DNA of 64,000 nt, from the NCBI RefSeq assembly GCF_001949145.1, contig NW_019091525.1, positions 401,663 to 465,662 on the forward strand, written 5' to 3'. Shown here one piece after another: positions 38,401 to 48,066 of this stretch. This DNA is from Acanthaster planci (lineage: Eukaryota; Echinodermata; Asteroidea; Valvatida; Acanthasteridae). The first letter of the stretch is position 1. Every line of letters starts with the position of its first letter. A program made the position numbers and the translations under genes. The notes under the pieces are model-generated. The model worked only from the letters and a program-made list of their open reading frames with translations, was not told the origin of the DNA and did no database searches.

Positions 38401-40575
38401 GCTGTTTATGCTACATGCAGACTTGCGGCTACATGCATGACATGTTGCATGATTGAGTTTTGTACAACACAGAATTAAGGGGAACCACTTCAATTCGCAA
38501 AAGTTATTGTTTGAATGTTGAATTGAAATATTTCTTAATTTTGGAACAACTATAGTGGTAATCTGTTCAAATCAAGATTATTCATGTTAAGAATAAAATG
38601 GGAAACAGAGTAGTAAAAACGTCTTCTCTCTGAAGGGAGAGAAAAGTAATGTAGCATTTTCAAATTACATAAAACTGGATTTATAAAGAACAGGAACATC
38701 TGCTTCTATACTGTGCCATTTGACAATAATGTTTTATTTAATCCGTTTGTTGACATATTTGATAACTCAGGCTGATGTCCCAATCCCAGACTACATTGGA
38801 AAGATCCACATGGGACCGTACCTATGGATAGCTGTCAAGGGGCATTATGGTAAGGACAGTTTAAACAGTTTAATGTACATGTACGTGTAGGCATCCATTC
38901 ATTGCAAGAGACAATGATGTGCTCTTTGACTATTAAGTTCACTGTTGACTTGAGGAGTGTGCATGATAAATTTGGAGACCTTTAACATGTTTAATAGAAT
39001 AACAGTATAAAATGTATGGAATGACAGAGTAATTTAATACATGTATGTATTTAAATGTTCATTAATCTTAATACTCCTCAGTCCTCCAACAGGTGAAGGA
39101 TTGAGGAGTGTTAGGGTTTAAGTGAGTGTAAAAGAATTCATTTCTTCCATAGCAAACATACATGTATAATTGTGAAAACTGTTCATGAAGTACAAATGGT
39201 AGAAATGTTTTACAGAACAGGTTTTATACATGCACAAGCATGCTTTAAAAAAAACAGCACAAATAAAGGATTTGTACCCAAAAAAATTGAATTCTATTTA
39301 TTCATAGAATATTGCCACTTTGATCCTGACGACGGACTGCTGGTTGTCTTGACTGGAAGGAAAAAGATCCGATTATATGGCTGTAATCCCATGCCACTCT
39401 ACCCAAACCCATTGGGATCAAAAGGTCGCACAATTCAGGCCCAGGTCAATTGTGATGACCCTGACCTGGAGCAGCATCCGGCATTTGTAGCAGCAACATG
39501 CCATCAAGGTGAACTTGGCCCAGGAGAAATGTGAGTAAAGCTTTCCTGTCTCAAACATGTACACGTAAGTAAGCAAATTTGCACATCCTGTGAAATGGTA
39601 TGACTTTTCATGTTCAAATACTAACTTTAACTCCAGCAGATGATTTAATTCAGAGTGAGGTTGTAGTCCTTGTTTTAGAATTCATTCCTTATCTGCTGTA
39701 TGGCAGTTTTAAAGTTACTTAATATCAGTGAATTTATATAACTACACATAATTTAATTCCTCTTTGTGTCAAGGTTGTACATCCCATCCTTCTGGTGGCA
39801 TCAGGTGACATCTGTAGAGATGTCCATCTCTATCAACTATTTCTTTGGTGATGCTGGAGATAGCAACTACATCAACAAAGCTATGGTAAGCATCCTGTGT
39901 TCAGTGTGCATGCGGAAGGCCTTATGGGTACATGTGTTTGGTTTTGTTGTTTTTGCTCAAAGTACCAGTAGATCAGTTGAAGTATCAGAGAAGACAAACT
40001 GAATGCCATTTGGGTTGGACTTGCCTTTTCTCCCTCTGTAATTTTTCTTGTGGATGGTTCATCGCACTGTCAACTTACCTTCCAAGTTCTTCAACATCTG
40101 TTTACGATGTTTTGGAATACTATATAAACTTGAGCAAAAGGTTGAGACCATCTGCTATCACTCTGCATGGACTTGATGCTCTTTGGAAGATAACTTACAG
40201 GGAGAGTTTTTTTGGGATTCTTCACAGTTGTAGACTTTAAATGATTCATTGAGGTTCTTTACAAGGGAGTAAGCTTGTATCATTTTGTTATTCCAGGAAC
40301 TTAACAAGTGGCCTGCTTTCTCCCACTGGTTGCTAAACATTGTTGAGCAGAACCGTAACTATGATACCTTTCAGCAAGTCCTAGCTCACCTGCCCAATTC
40401 GCTAGCTTCATTTTTGTTCAAGGAATGGAAGGAGAGGGTGACCCGTGAGCAGGTCAACACTCTTGTTCACCTAATCATGGACTACCTTGGACTAGATGAG
40501 CTCCCCACTGATGAGGAGAGAACCAGCAAGAATCCACCACCACTAAAGATTAGAGGTTTACTGTGGAGGAAGTAG
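32458..40575 (+). CDS. JmjC/cupin_8 2-oxoglutarate- and Fe(II)-dependent oxygenase (complete, FIH/TYW5-like)
   Basis: Predicted hydroxylase of the JmjC cupin_8 group (FIH, TYW5, JMJD7 relatives); the substrate cannot be told from sequence. Seven exons join in frame with GT-AG borders: 32458-32542, 35711-35841, 37712-37843, 38771-38849, 39308-39530, 39774-39885, 40297-40575, coding 346 aa (FIH is 349). The start MAGEQRVVEIPRV and the split codon at RRG|TPVIIT match the usual N-terminal cupin_8 pattern (IPR..., then a PVIITD strand, then SW/WTL). The iron triad is visible as H146-F-D148 (YCHFDPDDG) and H226 (IPSFWWHQV). K161 aligns with the 2-oxoglutarate-binding lysine of FIH, 15 residues after the first histidine. 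A helical C-terminal region of about 100 aa follows (from ELNKWPAFSHW) and ends GLLWRK. No signal peptide or membrane segment is seen. Intron 1 holds LINE relics; intron 2 contains an assembly gap. Family call is firm; the specific orthologue is not recognised. Confidence 0.9.
32870..33346 (+). pseudogene. 3' end of a non-LTR retrotransposon (CR1/RTE-like) in intron 1 of the JmjC gene
   Basis: The forward frame contains APKLWNSLGFLFKNICSLSLF, the conserved C-terminal block of CR1/RTE-type reverse transcriptases (xxLWNSLPxxIRxxxSLxxFKxxLK). A stop and a short 3' UTR follow, ending at ATAAACAAG and a (TTGA)n-type tail at about 33330-33346, typical of a LINE 3' terminus. The upstream reading frame is degraded. 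Truncated and not functional. Confidence 0.65.
33385..33434. repeat. CCCCAGAACTGTGG hairpin repeat, copy 1
   Basis: CCCCAGAACTGTGGAGTCC and GGACCCCACAGTTCTGGGG are inverted copies (18 of 19) around a 12-bp loop. It lies in intron 1 of the JmjC gene. Confidence 0.8.
33630..34400 (-). pseudogene. Degenerate LINE reverse-transcriptase fragment, antisense in intron 1 of the JmjC gene
   Basis: On the minus strand, several frames together show the downstream half of a non-LTR reverse transcriptase. Pieces resembling (L)LCADGCCLIAHTLEDALRII (a decayed ADD active-site block), INGEPFKAVEKFCYLSET, GCLQHRLWSKRG and LQWTGHVFY appear in the right order. Frameshifts and stops interrupt them, and the catalytic YADD is CADG. 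This is an old insertion. The order and spacing fit the RTE/CR1-related group, but the clade is not resolved. Confidence 0.72.
34596..35285 (+). other. Unexplained 229-codon open frame in JmjC intron 1
   Basis: An ATG-to-stop frame with no recognised domain, rich in Phe, Cys, Leu, Val and Ser. It crosses a C-run followed by an A-run at about 34750, more typical of non-coding DNA. Its start overlaps a stretch resembling a decayed tRNA-like SINE (A-box-like GTGGCTTATCACTTAGTGG). It could be a chance frame in T-rich DNA or a relic. I do not call it a gene. Confidence 0.3.
37190..37346 (+). mobile_element. Second TTAA-flanked MITE family, left end, copy 2 (cut by assembly gap)
   Basis: Begins TTAACCCTTTCGCACTGGGAGG and continues with the same TTCAGCTATTATTCTC and GGCAGACCCTGGCT blocks as the 17-kb copy, then reaches an N run. 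It lies in intron 2 of the JmjC gene. Confidence 0.7.
37347..37382. other. Assembly gap (36 N)
   Basis: A run of N inside intron 2 of the JmjC gene, again within the same repeat family as the 17-kb gap. Confidence 0.99.
39068..39121. repeat. TTAA-flanked short palindrome, copy 1, in JmjC intron 4
   Basis: TTAATACTCCTCAGTCCTCC ... GATTGAGGAGTGTTAGGGTTTAA. The arms ACTCCTCA(G)TCCT and (G)GATTGAGGAGT pair, and TTAA marks each end. Related to the 47.2-kb copy. Confidence 0.7.
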
Positions 40576-42399
40576 TTGTCATGTATGACATGTAGTCAAA
40601 AATATACAGTCTTAAACAAATTACTATAATCCTAGGGAAGACAGAAGTCTTTAAAGCTCTTGATACATTTGTCACAGTTAGGCTAATTGGATTGAAGCTG
40701 CGACTGGAAAGAAAGATTAGACTCCAAATAGTCCAATGATTACAAGTACAACTGTTCTGTGTATACAATTAAACAGAAAGTTTAATTATTGCTTCCAATT
40801 AATTATCCAAGGACAAGTGTTCTACATACACAATTAAAAGAGAAATTTAAATACCACTTCCAATTAATCCCAATTAATTATCACTTCCCAAATTCGAGTC
40901 TCCAAGAGAATGTTGTACCACGGATTGACATAGGAATCCCAGTGGTAAAATGCACAGCCGGTTATCTTTCAAATATGATGGAAATAAGCTCTGATAACAA
41001 ATAATCTCAAAGATTTGTGACTATAGTGAACTACGTGTAGCTTCAAAATCTTCAACCCTTAAACCTCAACCAAACTTCAGAGCATCACTCTCAATTTACA
41101 TTGTCAACTACACTTCAGAGCATCATTCTCAATTTACATTGTCGACTATACTGAACAATGGGTAAAATTAACTCGGCAATAATCCAAAGACGTATGTTTA
41201 CATGTATGTGCCAAAGTTTTGAATCAAGTTCCCAAATCTCAAAGCCAACTTGCTGATCAGATTCAATCTGAAAATAGCAAGGATCTCATGTAAATCACTT
41301 CAAATCACAATCATCTAATTTAATATATGCAAAATTAATAAAAAAAATACAGTTTACAGCAGTTGCAAAATTGTGTTCTGTTGATGTGAGGTACTGGTCC
41401 CGTTCAGCTGACGACCAAGGTGCTGTGCCTCCATTTCACCCGGTAGAGTCATTCACATCACTGGTAGCATGGTTACGATTGTGCACCAAGCACTGACCAG
41501 TGGTGTCAGTGGTGGTGATTTACTGTGCCGGATTTAACAGTGCCTTCTATTGTTGGCCTATGATGCAAGATCGGTCATCTGGAGTCTTGTTCATGATGAC
41601 CACAAGGCTCAACAGGAAAACATCAGGTCAGGGCGGGCCGTAGATTTCTAGATGTTCCTACTTGACTTGACCAATTGAACTTGACTAATCAAACACAAAG
41701 AAAGGGCATTCTACTTGGGAGTCTGTACTCCTGTGCTCTGTATTTGAATTGTTAAAATCTGACAGTTATTTGCATGGGGTGTAGAAACCTATGGCCCTGA
41801 GAATAAAAAGAAACAGGTTACGGACCAGATTTTGTTCTTATTTTTCACATATTCCTGGGAGTTTCTCATGATTCAGTAGCTAACATTTTTGAAGTCAACT
41901 TGTAATTTGTTTACTTGAGCCTTTTTTTTTTACAGTGTCATGCCATTTTGACAAGCTTTCAGGATGACTTTGTGTGCTTCACTTCAACACGTCAATTTAA
42001 TATATAAAAGAAACAAAGATGCCATTTGAAAAGGACTGGAAACAATCTGCAGATTAACTTTTAATTCAGTTTCATTCAATAATTAAAGGTTTAAATTAGA
42101 TTTTAGTCGAAATTGTATTTTTGTAAGCAGTGATCCTTGTACAGGTGTGAATAAATCTGAAATCTGTGAAACCTATTAACTTTATACTTTTATCACTAGC
42201 AAAATGTTTGGTTGACCTTAAGGATTGTGCATGTAATAAAGAAAATATGTTGAAAAGAATGAAGTTGATGTCAATACAGACACCGTTTAATGCATTTTAT
42301 GAAGCAGACCGCAAATGCAGGCTGATGGGAAAGGGGTTGGATGAGTGAATAAAATGAATGAGGCTCGCAGTCATCTGTTCAAAGAATTTGAAATGTAAT
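40576..42399. other. 3' flank of the JmjC gene
   Basis: No further coding sequence. Candidate poly(A) hexamers AATAAA occur near 41336 and 42150. Local tandem duplications occupy 40.74-40.87 and 41.07-41.15 kb. Confidence 0.45.
41074..41150 (+). repeat. 38-bp tandem duplication downstream of the JmjC gene
   Basis: ACTTCAGAGCATCACTCTCA... is immediately repeated (ACTTCAGAGCATCATTCTCA...) with few differences. A second local duplication of about 62 bp (TCAATTAAT/ACAATTAAA words) lies at 40.74-40.87 kb. Confidence 0.8.
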
Positions 42400-43061
42400 C
42401 AGGGGCGGATCCAGCTTATTTCAAAAGGGGGGGGGAGGTCCAACCAAGGACACATATTTTGTTACAAAAAGCATGAATTTCAGGTTGCTATGTACCCTTC
42501 TGCCTAAACCTGAAAATTACAGGTGACCTTTCATGCTGAAGAGTGCATGTGTGGTTGCAAAAACTGATCACTTCGATACTGGACGGAGGCAAATGGTACT
42601 CGGCAGCAAATAAAAGAGGCAGAGAACAATTTGAAATGCTTTGACATTTGCTGCTTCGTGCCTTATCATCATAGCTGATCTGTGAGATCAAATCATCTTT
42701 GGCGCAACCTACAGTTATTAACCAAATTTGGGAGTCCAAGTTGGGCCAACATATATGCTGGAACTTTAAAATATTCTTCCTCAGGTGGATTAGAGCATTC
42801 AGTCAATGGTGGGCGGGCTTAATGGCTTTAGCCGATTGATCGTGTGGCCATCCGGCAGTGTAAGCTGCCCATAAGCTGGATTAACATTTTACAAAACCAC
42901 AGTAATATCCCAGCATGTACGGTTTTAAATCAGGAGGCCCCTCATCCAAAAATATCACCAAAAAGTTTTAAAAATGCTGTTTGCTCTTGATTTCCAGTTA
43001 AAAATAAGAGTCCTCTCATGAAAGGGGGGGGGATTTGGATCCCCCCCCGAATCTGCCTATG
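42400..43061. mobile_element. CAGGGGCGGATCCAG-type MITE (approximate limits)
   Basis: Begins CAGGGGCGGATCCAG followed by a G-run, a terminus common in animal MITEs. A G-run then C-run (GGATCCCCCCCCGAATCTGC) near 43.02-43.06 kb is the likely opposite end. Ends are imperfect. Confidence 0.45.
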
Positions 43062-43262
43062 CAGTGGCATAGCTAGGATTTTACTAGTGAGGGGGCACAA
43101 GGAGCACCAGCATCATATGGGAGGGGTGCTCCAGCTTTCAGTGGTGTGGCTTTTGGGGGCAAGCTTTTGTTCGCCTTATTCAATATCTATTCATCCGTTT
43201 TTGGGGGAGCGGGGGCACCTGGGGGCATCGGGAATTTGTTGGGGGCAGAGTTATTTATAAGA
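43062..43262. mobile_element. CAGTGGCATAGCTAGGATTTT element, left end
   Basis: Starts CAGTGGCATAGCTAGGATTT, a frequent animal MITE terminus, directly abutting the preceding element. G-rich interior (GGGGGCA repeats) to about 43.26 kb. The right terminus was not identified. Confidence 0.45.
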
Positions 43263-43429
43263 TGTTTTTAAAAGCTTGATCATGTTACATCATTAAAAAC
43301 GTTTGGCAAAATCTACTGGGGAATGATGTTCAATGAACATTGTTGCAATTGTTTATGATGACTTAAATTCATATTTCTTGACATCCCTTATTCATCCCCT
43401 TGCTGGTAGTGCCTAGAATTCATAAATTT

Positions 43430-43700
43430 TGGGGAGGAATTCTTTTGTTTCCCATGCTGGACCAATGATATGGAACAAACTTCCTCGAAATATCTGTGAT
43501 ATTTCCACTTTGCATCAACTTATGTGCTCTTAAAGCTGCATTTCTGCCAGTTGTCTAGAGCTAGATACATATAGGTCTTCATTTGGAGATGCCCAGACCG
43601 TCACGGTTGGTGTAGGCCTACCTCTGGAAGCCTTTTTCAGACAAAGCCGAAGTTACAACCTTTTCATGCAGCCTTTCCCCCTCTTCCCCTTCTCTCTGAG
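43430..43700 (+). pseudogene. LINE reverse-transcriptase C-terminal relic
   Basis: The forward frame reads FVSHAGPMIWNKLPRNICDI and continues STLHQL before a stop. This matches the (S)xxAPxLWNSLPxxIRxxxSLxxF block at the end of CR1/RTE-type reverse transcriptases. A further AAF-like piece appears in another frame just after. The remaining sequence up to about 43.7 kb looks like decayed 3' flank. Confidence 0.5.
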
Positions 43701-43759
43701 CACCCTATCAAAGTTATCAAGGTGGAACTAGTTTATACGGAGCTCTGGAAGTGCCATCC

Positions 43760-44220
43760 AACTTGTTTAAATACCGAGATAATATTGCTTAGTCGACTTA
43801 TAAAGCGTATTTAGTCGATTTAACGAGATGAATGATGTAGTCAAGTCGACTTCCTAATTTGAGTAAGTCAACTTGCCGAGACATTTCTTGACATCAAGTC
43901 TACTTTCGGAATTCCCTATGTCGAATTGGCGATATTATTAATGTAGTTAAATCGACTCGCTTATTTGGTAAGACGAATTGGCGAGATAACTTATGTCATC
44001 AAGTCTGCTTTTGGAATTCGCGATGTCAACTTGTCAAGATAATTTATGTTGTGAAGTCTACTTTATAATTGTGGGAAGACGTCTTGGCAAAAAAAAAATA
44101 TGTAGTCAATCCAACTTCCTAATTCTGGTAGGTTGACTTGAAAAGATAATCTATGTAAGTGAGTCGACTTCCTAATTCTAGTAAGTCGACTTGGTGAGAT
44201 AATTTATGTTATCAAGTGTA
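43760..44220 (+). repeat. Diverged minisatellite, about 53-bp unit, eight or more copies
   Basis: Units follow AGTCGACTTCCTAATTCTRG, then TAAGTCGACTTGGNGAGATAA, then TTTATGTNATCA. Starts are visible near 43791, 43842 and onward to the last full unit at about 44162. Copies differ at many positions, so the array is old. GTCGAC appears twice per consensus unit. Confidence 0.8.
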
Positions 44221-44950
44221 CAACATGCAGGCGTGAACTAACTACTCACAAGTGAACGTGATCGACTTGACAGCAAAATTTATTTCGACGAGTCGACATT
44301 TACAGTAATCGAATTTAATTCAAACACTTCAGGCCCACAATCGGGGATTGGTTTTGGGAACGAAGTCTGATACAGGAGACGAATTTGAGTATCGGAAAAC
44401 GGCCCAGGTCTCAGGCACTCCGTAGAAATGGTAGGCCAGCCGACGGCTGTTGTCTGTAATGGCTTTTAGAAATCACACGGTTAAAAATACCAGCCACAGC
44501 GAGCCTGATGCAATGTCACAGCAACTCGTACGTGTACATGTACGTATGTTCCCAGCCGGCAGGGGGAGAGAACGTGATGAGCTGTGAACACGTGGATGTT
44601 CTGCTGTGACGTTAGGCCTACAATAAAATTTCCAGAAATTTTTCTGTTTCTATACTGCACCATAAATCTAATTGTAAGTATAAGACTGTGCTAGGCCTTC
44701 TTATTTTCGAGGGAAGTGTAACTCTACTGAGTGGAGCGTTAGTATCGACATTCCTCTTTTTCTAGTGTCCAGGCCGGCCTACTGTATCAGCTTATCCAGT
44801 CCAAAATTCGAAAAAGAGGTAGGCCCAGGCCTAATAATACTACTAACGCCGCCAGTAACGGCGAGTGATTAAACGCTCCACTTATAGAGCCACCCAAGTG
44901 AAGTTCTAGTGTTTGTCAACCTGTAGGGCTAGGCCTAGCGTACCAGTTAA

Positions 44951-45000
44951 CCTCCAGAACTGTCACGATGGGGTACGACGTCCGCCCACAGTTCTGGGGG
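44951..45000. repeat. CCCCAGAACTGTGG hairpin repeat, copy 2
   Basis: CCTCCAGAACTGT ... ACAGTTCTGGGGG, same inverted termini as the 33.4-kb copy with a diverged centre (ACGACGTCCG). Confidence 0.7.
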
Positions 45001-46096
45001 TAATAACCAGTATTAACCTGCTAACCATGCACATGATGCACATACATGATGTATATTTACTTCCTCAACTTAGTTTTGCCTATTGTCAGGGTCGTACACT
45101 GGAACGCCAGTGAGCTTTTGTGATGGAAACAAGACGTTCGATGGATTCTTTTGTGAGTCAATGGTCATACATGTATGTCATGTATGTAATCAAATATGCA
45201 GTAGGCCTACTGCCAGTAGCTTTTTTCGAGCAGTGAAAATTGGTTATTTCCTCTCGTTGTGCAAAACAAATCATGATAATTATCTTGCAGTCAGGTTTTC
45301 ATAAGAATGATGAATATGCGTTGAATTAAAGGCCATCCTGATAGTCTTTACATGTACATGTATGTAGCTTGCAAAAGTTTTCTAAAGCCGGATTCACGAA
45401 CTTAAAAATCAGGTTCGCTGTGATTTTATTCTGTCACAGCAATACATGTACATTACTTAACCAAAAGTCCAGTTGATATTCGAATAGTGTGGAATTTAGT
45501 GGTTTAATAATGTCGATAAAAATCAGTTTATGATCTATCAAGGAACGATACTCCTAATGACGCTGTTGTATGAAATGGCTCAATAACTCTTTTAAAAAAA
45601 GCTTTTGCACTTTTGGCTTTATCGTGTGTGACATATTTACAAACGTCCATTGGAAATATATATGCGGGGTATATCTTCAGGAAAACCCCAACAAGAAATG
45701 TTTTCAACGGTTTATGTTGGCAACACACGGTGCAGCGTCTCCATGCGAGACTACAGCATGCACAAGTATCAAACACTGGCTACGGCTCTCCACTGCTGCC
45801 TCTTTTGATCAAAATTTGAAGCCCTATCACAGGAGATAGGACCGAATTATAGCTACCCCTGTCATGCGATGCCCCAATGTATTAAGTAAATTGATACACC
45901 GGCAGTGCGGGGTGAACATGCAGCACGTGCATGCTAACACTAAGTAACAGTAACACCCATGATGTAGGCCTAGGGGCGTAGGTCCTTCATGTAAATGCCA
46001 GCCTAACCATGCTACCCCAAGGCCGAGTAACGTGGACCCTACAAATCACCCTTTTTTAACATTTCCAAATTGAAGGCGATTTACTTGGACGAGCCA

Positions 46097-46176
46097 ACCC
46101 CAGGACTGTGGGGTCCGACGTCTTCCCAGCTCCCAGGAATGAGCGCGGTGGACAGGGGACCCCACAGCTCTGGAGG
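46097..46176. repeat. CCCCAGAACTGTGG hairpin repeat, copy 3
   Basis: ACCCCAGGACTGTGGGGTCC ... GGACCCCACAGCTCTGGAGGT with a longer loop (about 40 bp) than the 33.4-kb copy. Confidence 0.75.
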
Positions 46177-47195
46177 TAATGCTAGCCTACAGGTACATGT
46201 AGCTCCGGGTCCGGCTGTCGGTCACTTCGCCCCATGTCATTTCGGCCCTAACAACTTTGTCCCCTTGCCACATCGCCCCATTGCCATGATTGCCTCCTCC
46301 CGCCATCCCTAAAGTATACACCACTTGGCTTTGCCCCATTTCCACTTCACCCCAGCCATGCTGGAATGTGTTTGGAAACTCTGGCACAAACAAGGCTTCA
46401 TTCTTTAATGGCGTGAATTGACACCACTTGACAATGGATTTTATAATAAAATTGGAATAGGCCTAATGAAAGTACATGTAGGCCTGGGCCTTAGGCCTAG
46501 TTGCTCAAACGAAAGGATTAAAGTGGAAGAAAAGACGCTTGATCCACAGAAGACTGTAGGAGAGACTTCGATGAATATTGAAAGAAATGATACTGTTTAA
46601 GAACAGATCATACATTTTCTCATCCATTTTAATCATTTTGTTTGCGCAACTAGGCCCACTTTTGTGAATCCATTTCTAAAGTGGCATCTGTTTATGGAAC
46701 TCTTTCTGTAAATTTTAGGCCATGAGAATAGAAGTTGTATCCACTGCCCGCATGTCTGGATACCACCACACCCCCCAAAAATAATAAATTTCAGTATTTT
46801 GAACATGCAATAAAAAGACACAAAATCACAAAAATCAGAGTTCTTAATCTTCTAGCAGCTGTATAAAACAACAATATGCATTTCATTTGTACTTAGCTCA
46901 GTTTAGCTTCCGTAGGTCTAGTCTGCCTGAGCTATGGCCAACCCACATGTGTTGGATTGGCTTACCGGTACATTTTGTTGTGATGATCCTTGTTTGACCC
47001 GATCTATGAACTGATGAAGGCCTGCATGTAGCTCATCCCTAAGTAAGACTTTTGGTTGTAGTTTGGCAGAATTGTACTTGAAAAGTGTCTGTACTTGGAG
47101 GTTGACATAAAATAATGAATGATGAAAAATGAAAACATGCCTCATGTGTTTTGACATTGTTAGGACGCAAATCTACCACTTCTATTCTCATGGCC

Positions 47196-47263
47196 TTAAC
47201 CCTAATAGTCCTCAGTCCTCCAACAGGTGAACATGGTGAAGGACTGAGGACTGTTGGGGTTAA
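47196..47263. repeat. TTAA-flanked short palindrome, copy 2
   Basis: TTAACCCTAATAGTCCTCAG ... GGACTGAGGACTGTTGGGGTTAA, with TTAA at both ends and about 20-bp inverted arms. The centre CAACAGGTGAACATGGTGAA resembles the 39.07-kb copy. Confidence 0.78.
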
Positions 47264-48050
47264 GGCTGATTAATTGCTTGTTTATCATCACTCAAAGGGG
47301 AGGGCCTTTGAGGAAAGAATTTTATAGATGCCACTTGACACCCTGTAGTCTGTACACAAACCCTATGAGACTGGACTAAGAAATTAATTCCAAGTGTTTT
47401 CGAAGTGAATACCTCTATAATTTCACAGCTAAATTTGACTTTAGGACATTTTATTGTCAGATGGTTAACACATACATGTACGGTACATTGTATGTCACGG
47501 CATGGAAAAATATGCGGCGTCAGTATACATGTACATGTTTGGAATTCTTTCTGCCTTTGATATTTGATATTTGCAATGTGATGGCATCGGGACAAAATAT
47601 CCAACATCCATGACCGTAAAGTCACGAAGTCCCTAATTTATACATGTACTGTTAAAACCAATCACACTTCACAATCATGACAGTAGGTGGTGAAATAAAA
47701 AACCTGGCAGTCATACAGTCATGGAAGATAGGGGTTCGTAGAAGTCAGATATGGTTCACACTAACGTTACGATATGGCAACATACACTGTAAGTGACCAG
47801 CGTGTAACAGTACATTGTATATGTACATTACATAGCACAAGACTAGAGAAAGCCATGAGATCAGTTCTGTGGTGTAGACCAGTCTGCAAGTATTTCCAGA
47901 ACTGAACTTTAAGCCACAGCACCTTGACAGCAGACCTTACATGTAATGTACATGTAGTTATGCTATATATATCTAATGCATAAACAGGTACAAATGCACC
48001 GGTACATGTATTTAACTATACATTTATTTCAACTGTTTTTCTTTCTGCAG

Positions 48051-48066
48051 TATCTGAACAGTTGTT
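48051..48066 (+). promoter_or_regulatory. 5' UTR segment of the tyrosyl-tRNA synthetase mRNA after an acceptor
   Basis: A pyrimidine-rich tract (tttttctttctgcag) ends at 48050 immediately before the start-codon exon. The mRNA leader therefore probably joins an upstream non-coding exon here. I could not locate that exon or the core promoter within 47.2-48.0 kb. Confidence 0.5.

Larger units (their letters stand above)
45001..48050. other. Intergenic stretch between the JmjC and synthetase genes, proximal part
   Basis: Carries two of the short inverted repeats listed above and a degenerate CACTTCGCCCCAT-like stretch at 46.22-46.34 kb. The synthetase promoter and a probable non-coding first exon should lie in its last kilobase but were not pinpointed. 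Confidence 0.4.

Noticed and set aside
44852-44868. CCAGTAACGGCGAGTGA, matching about 16 bases of a conserved large-subunit rRNA segment
   Set aside because: The match stops abruptly on both sides; no rRNA-like flanking sequence or structure.
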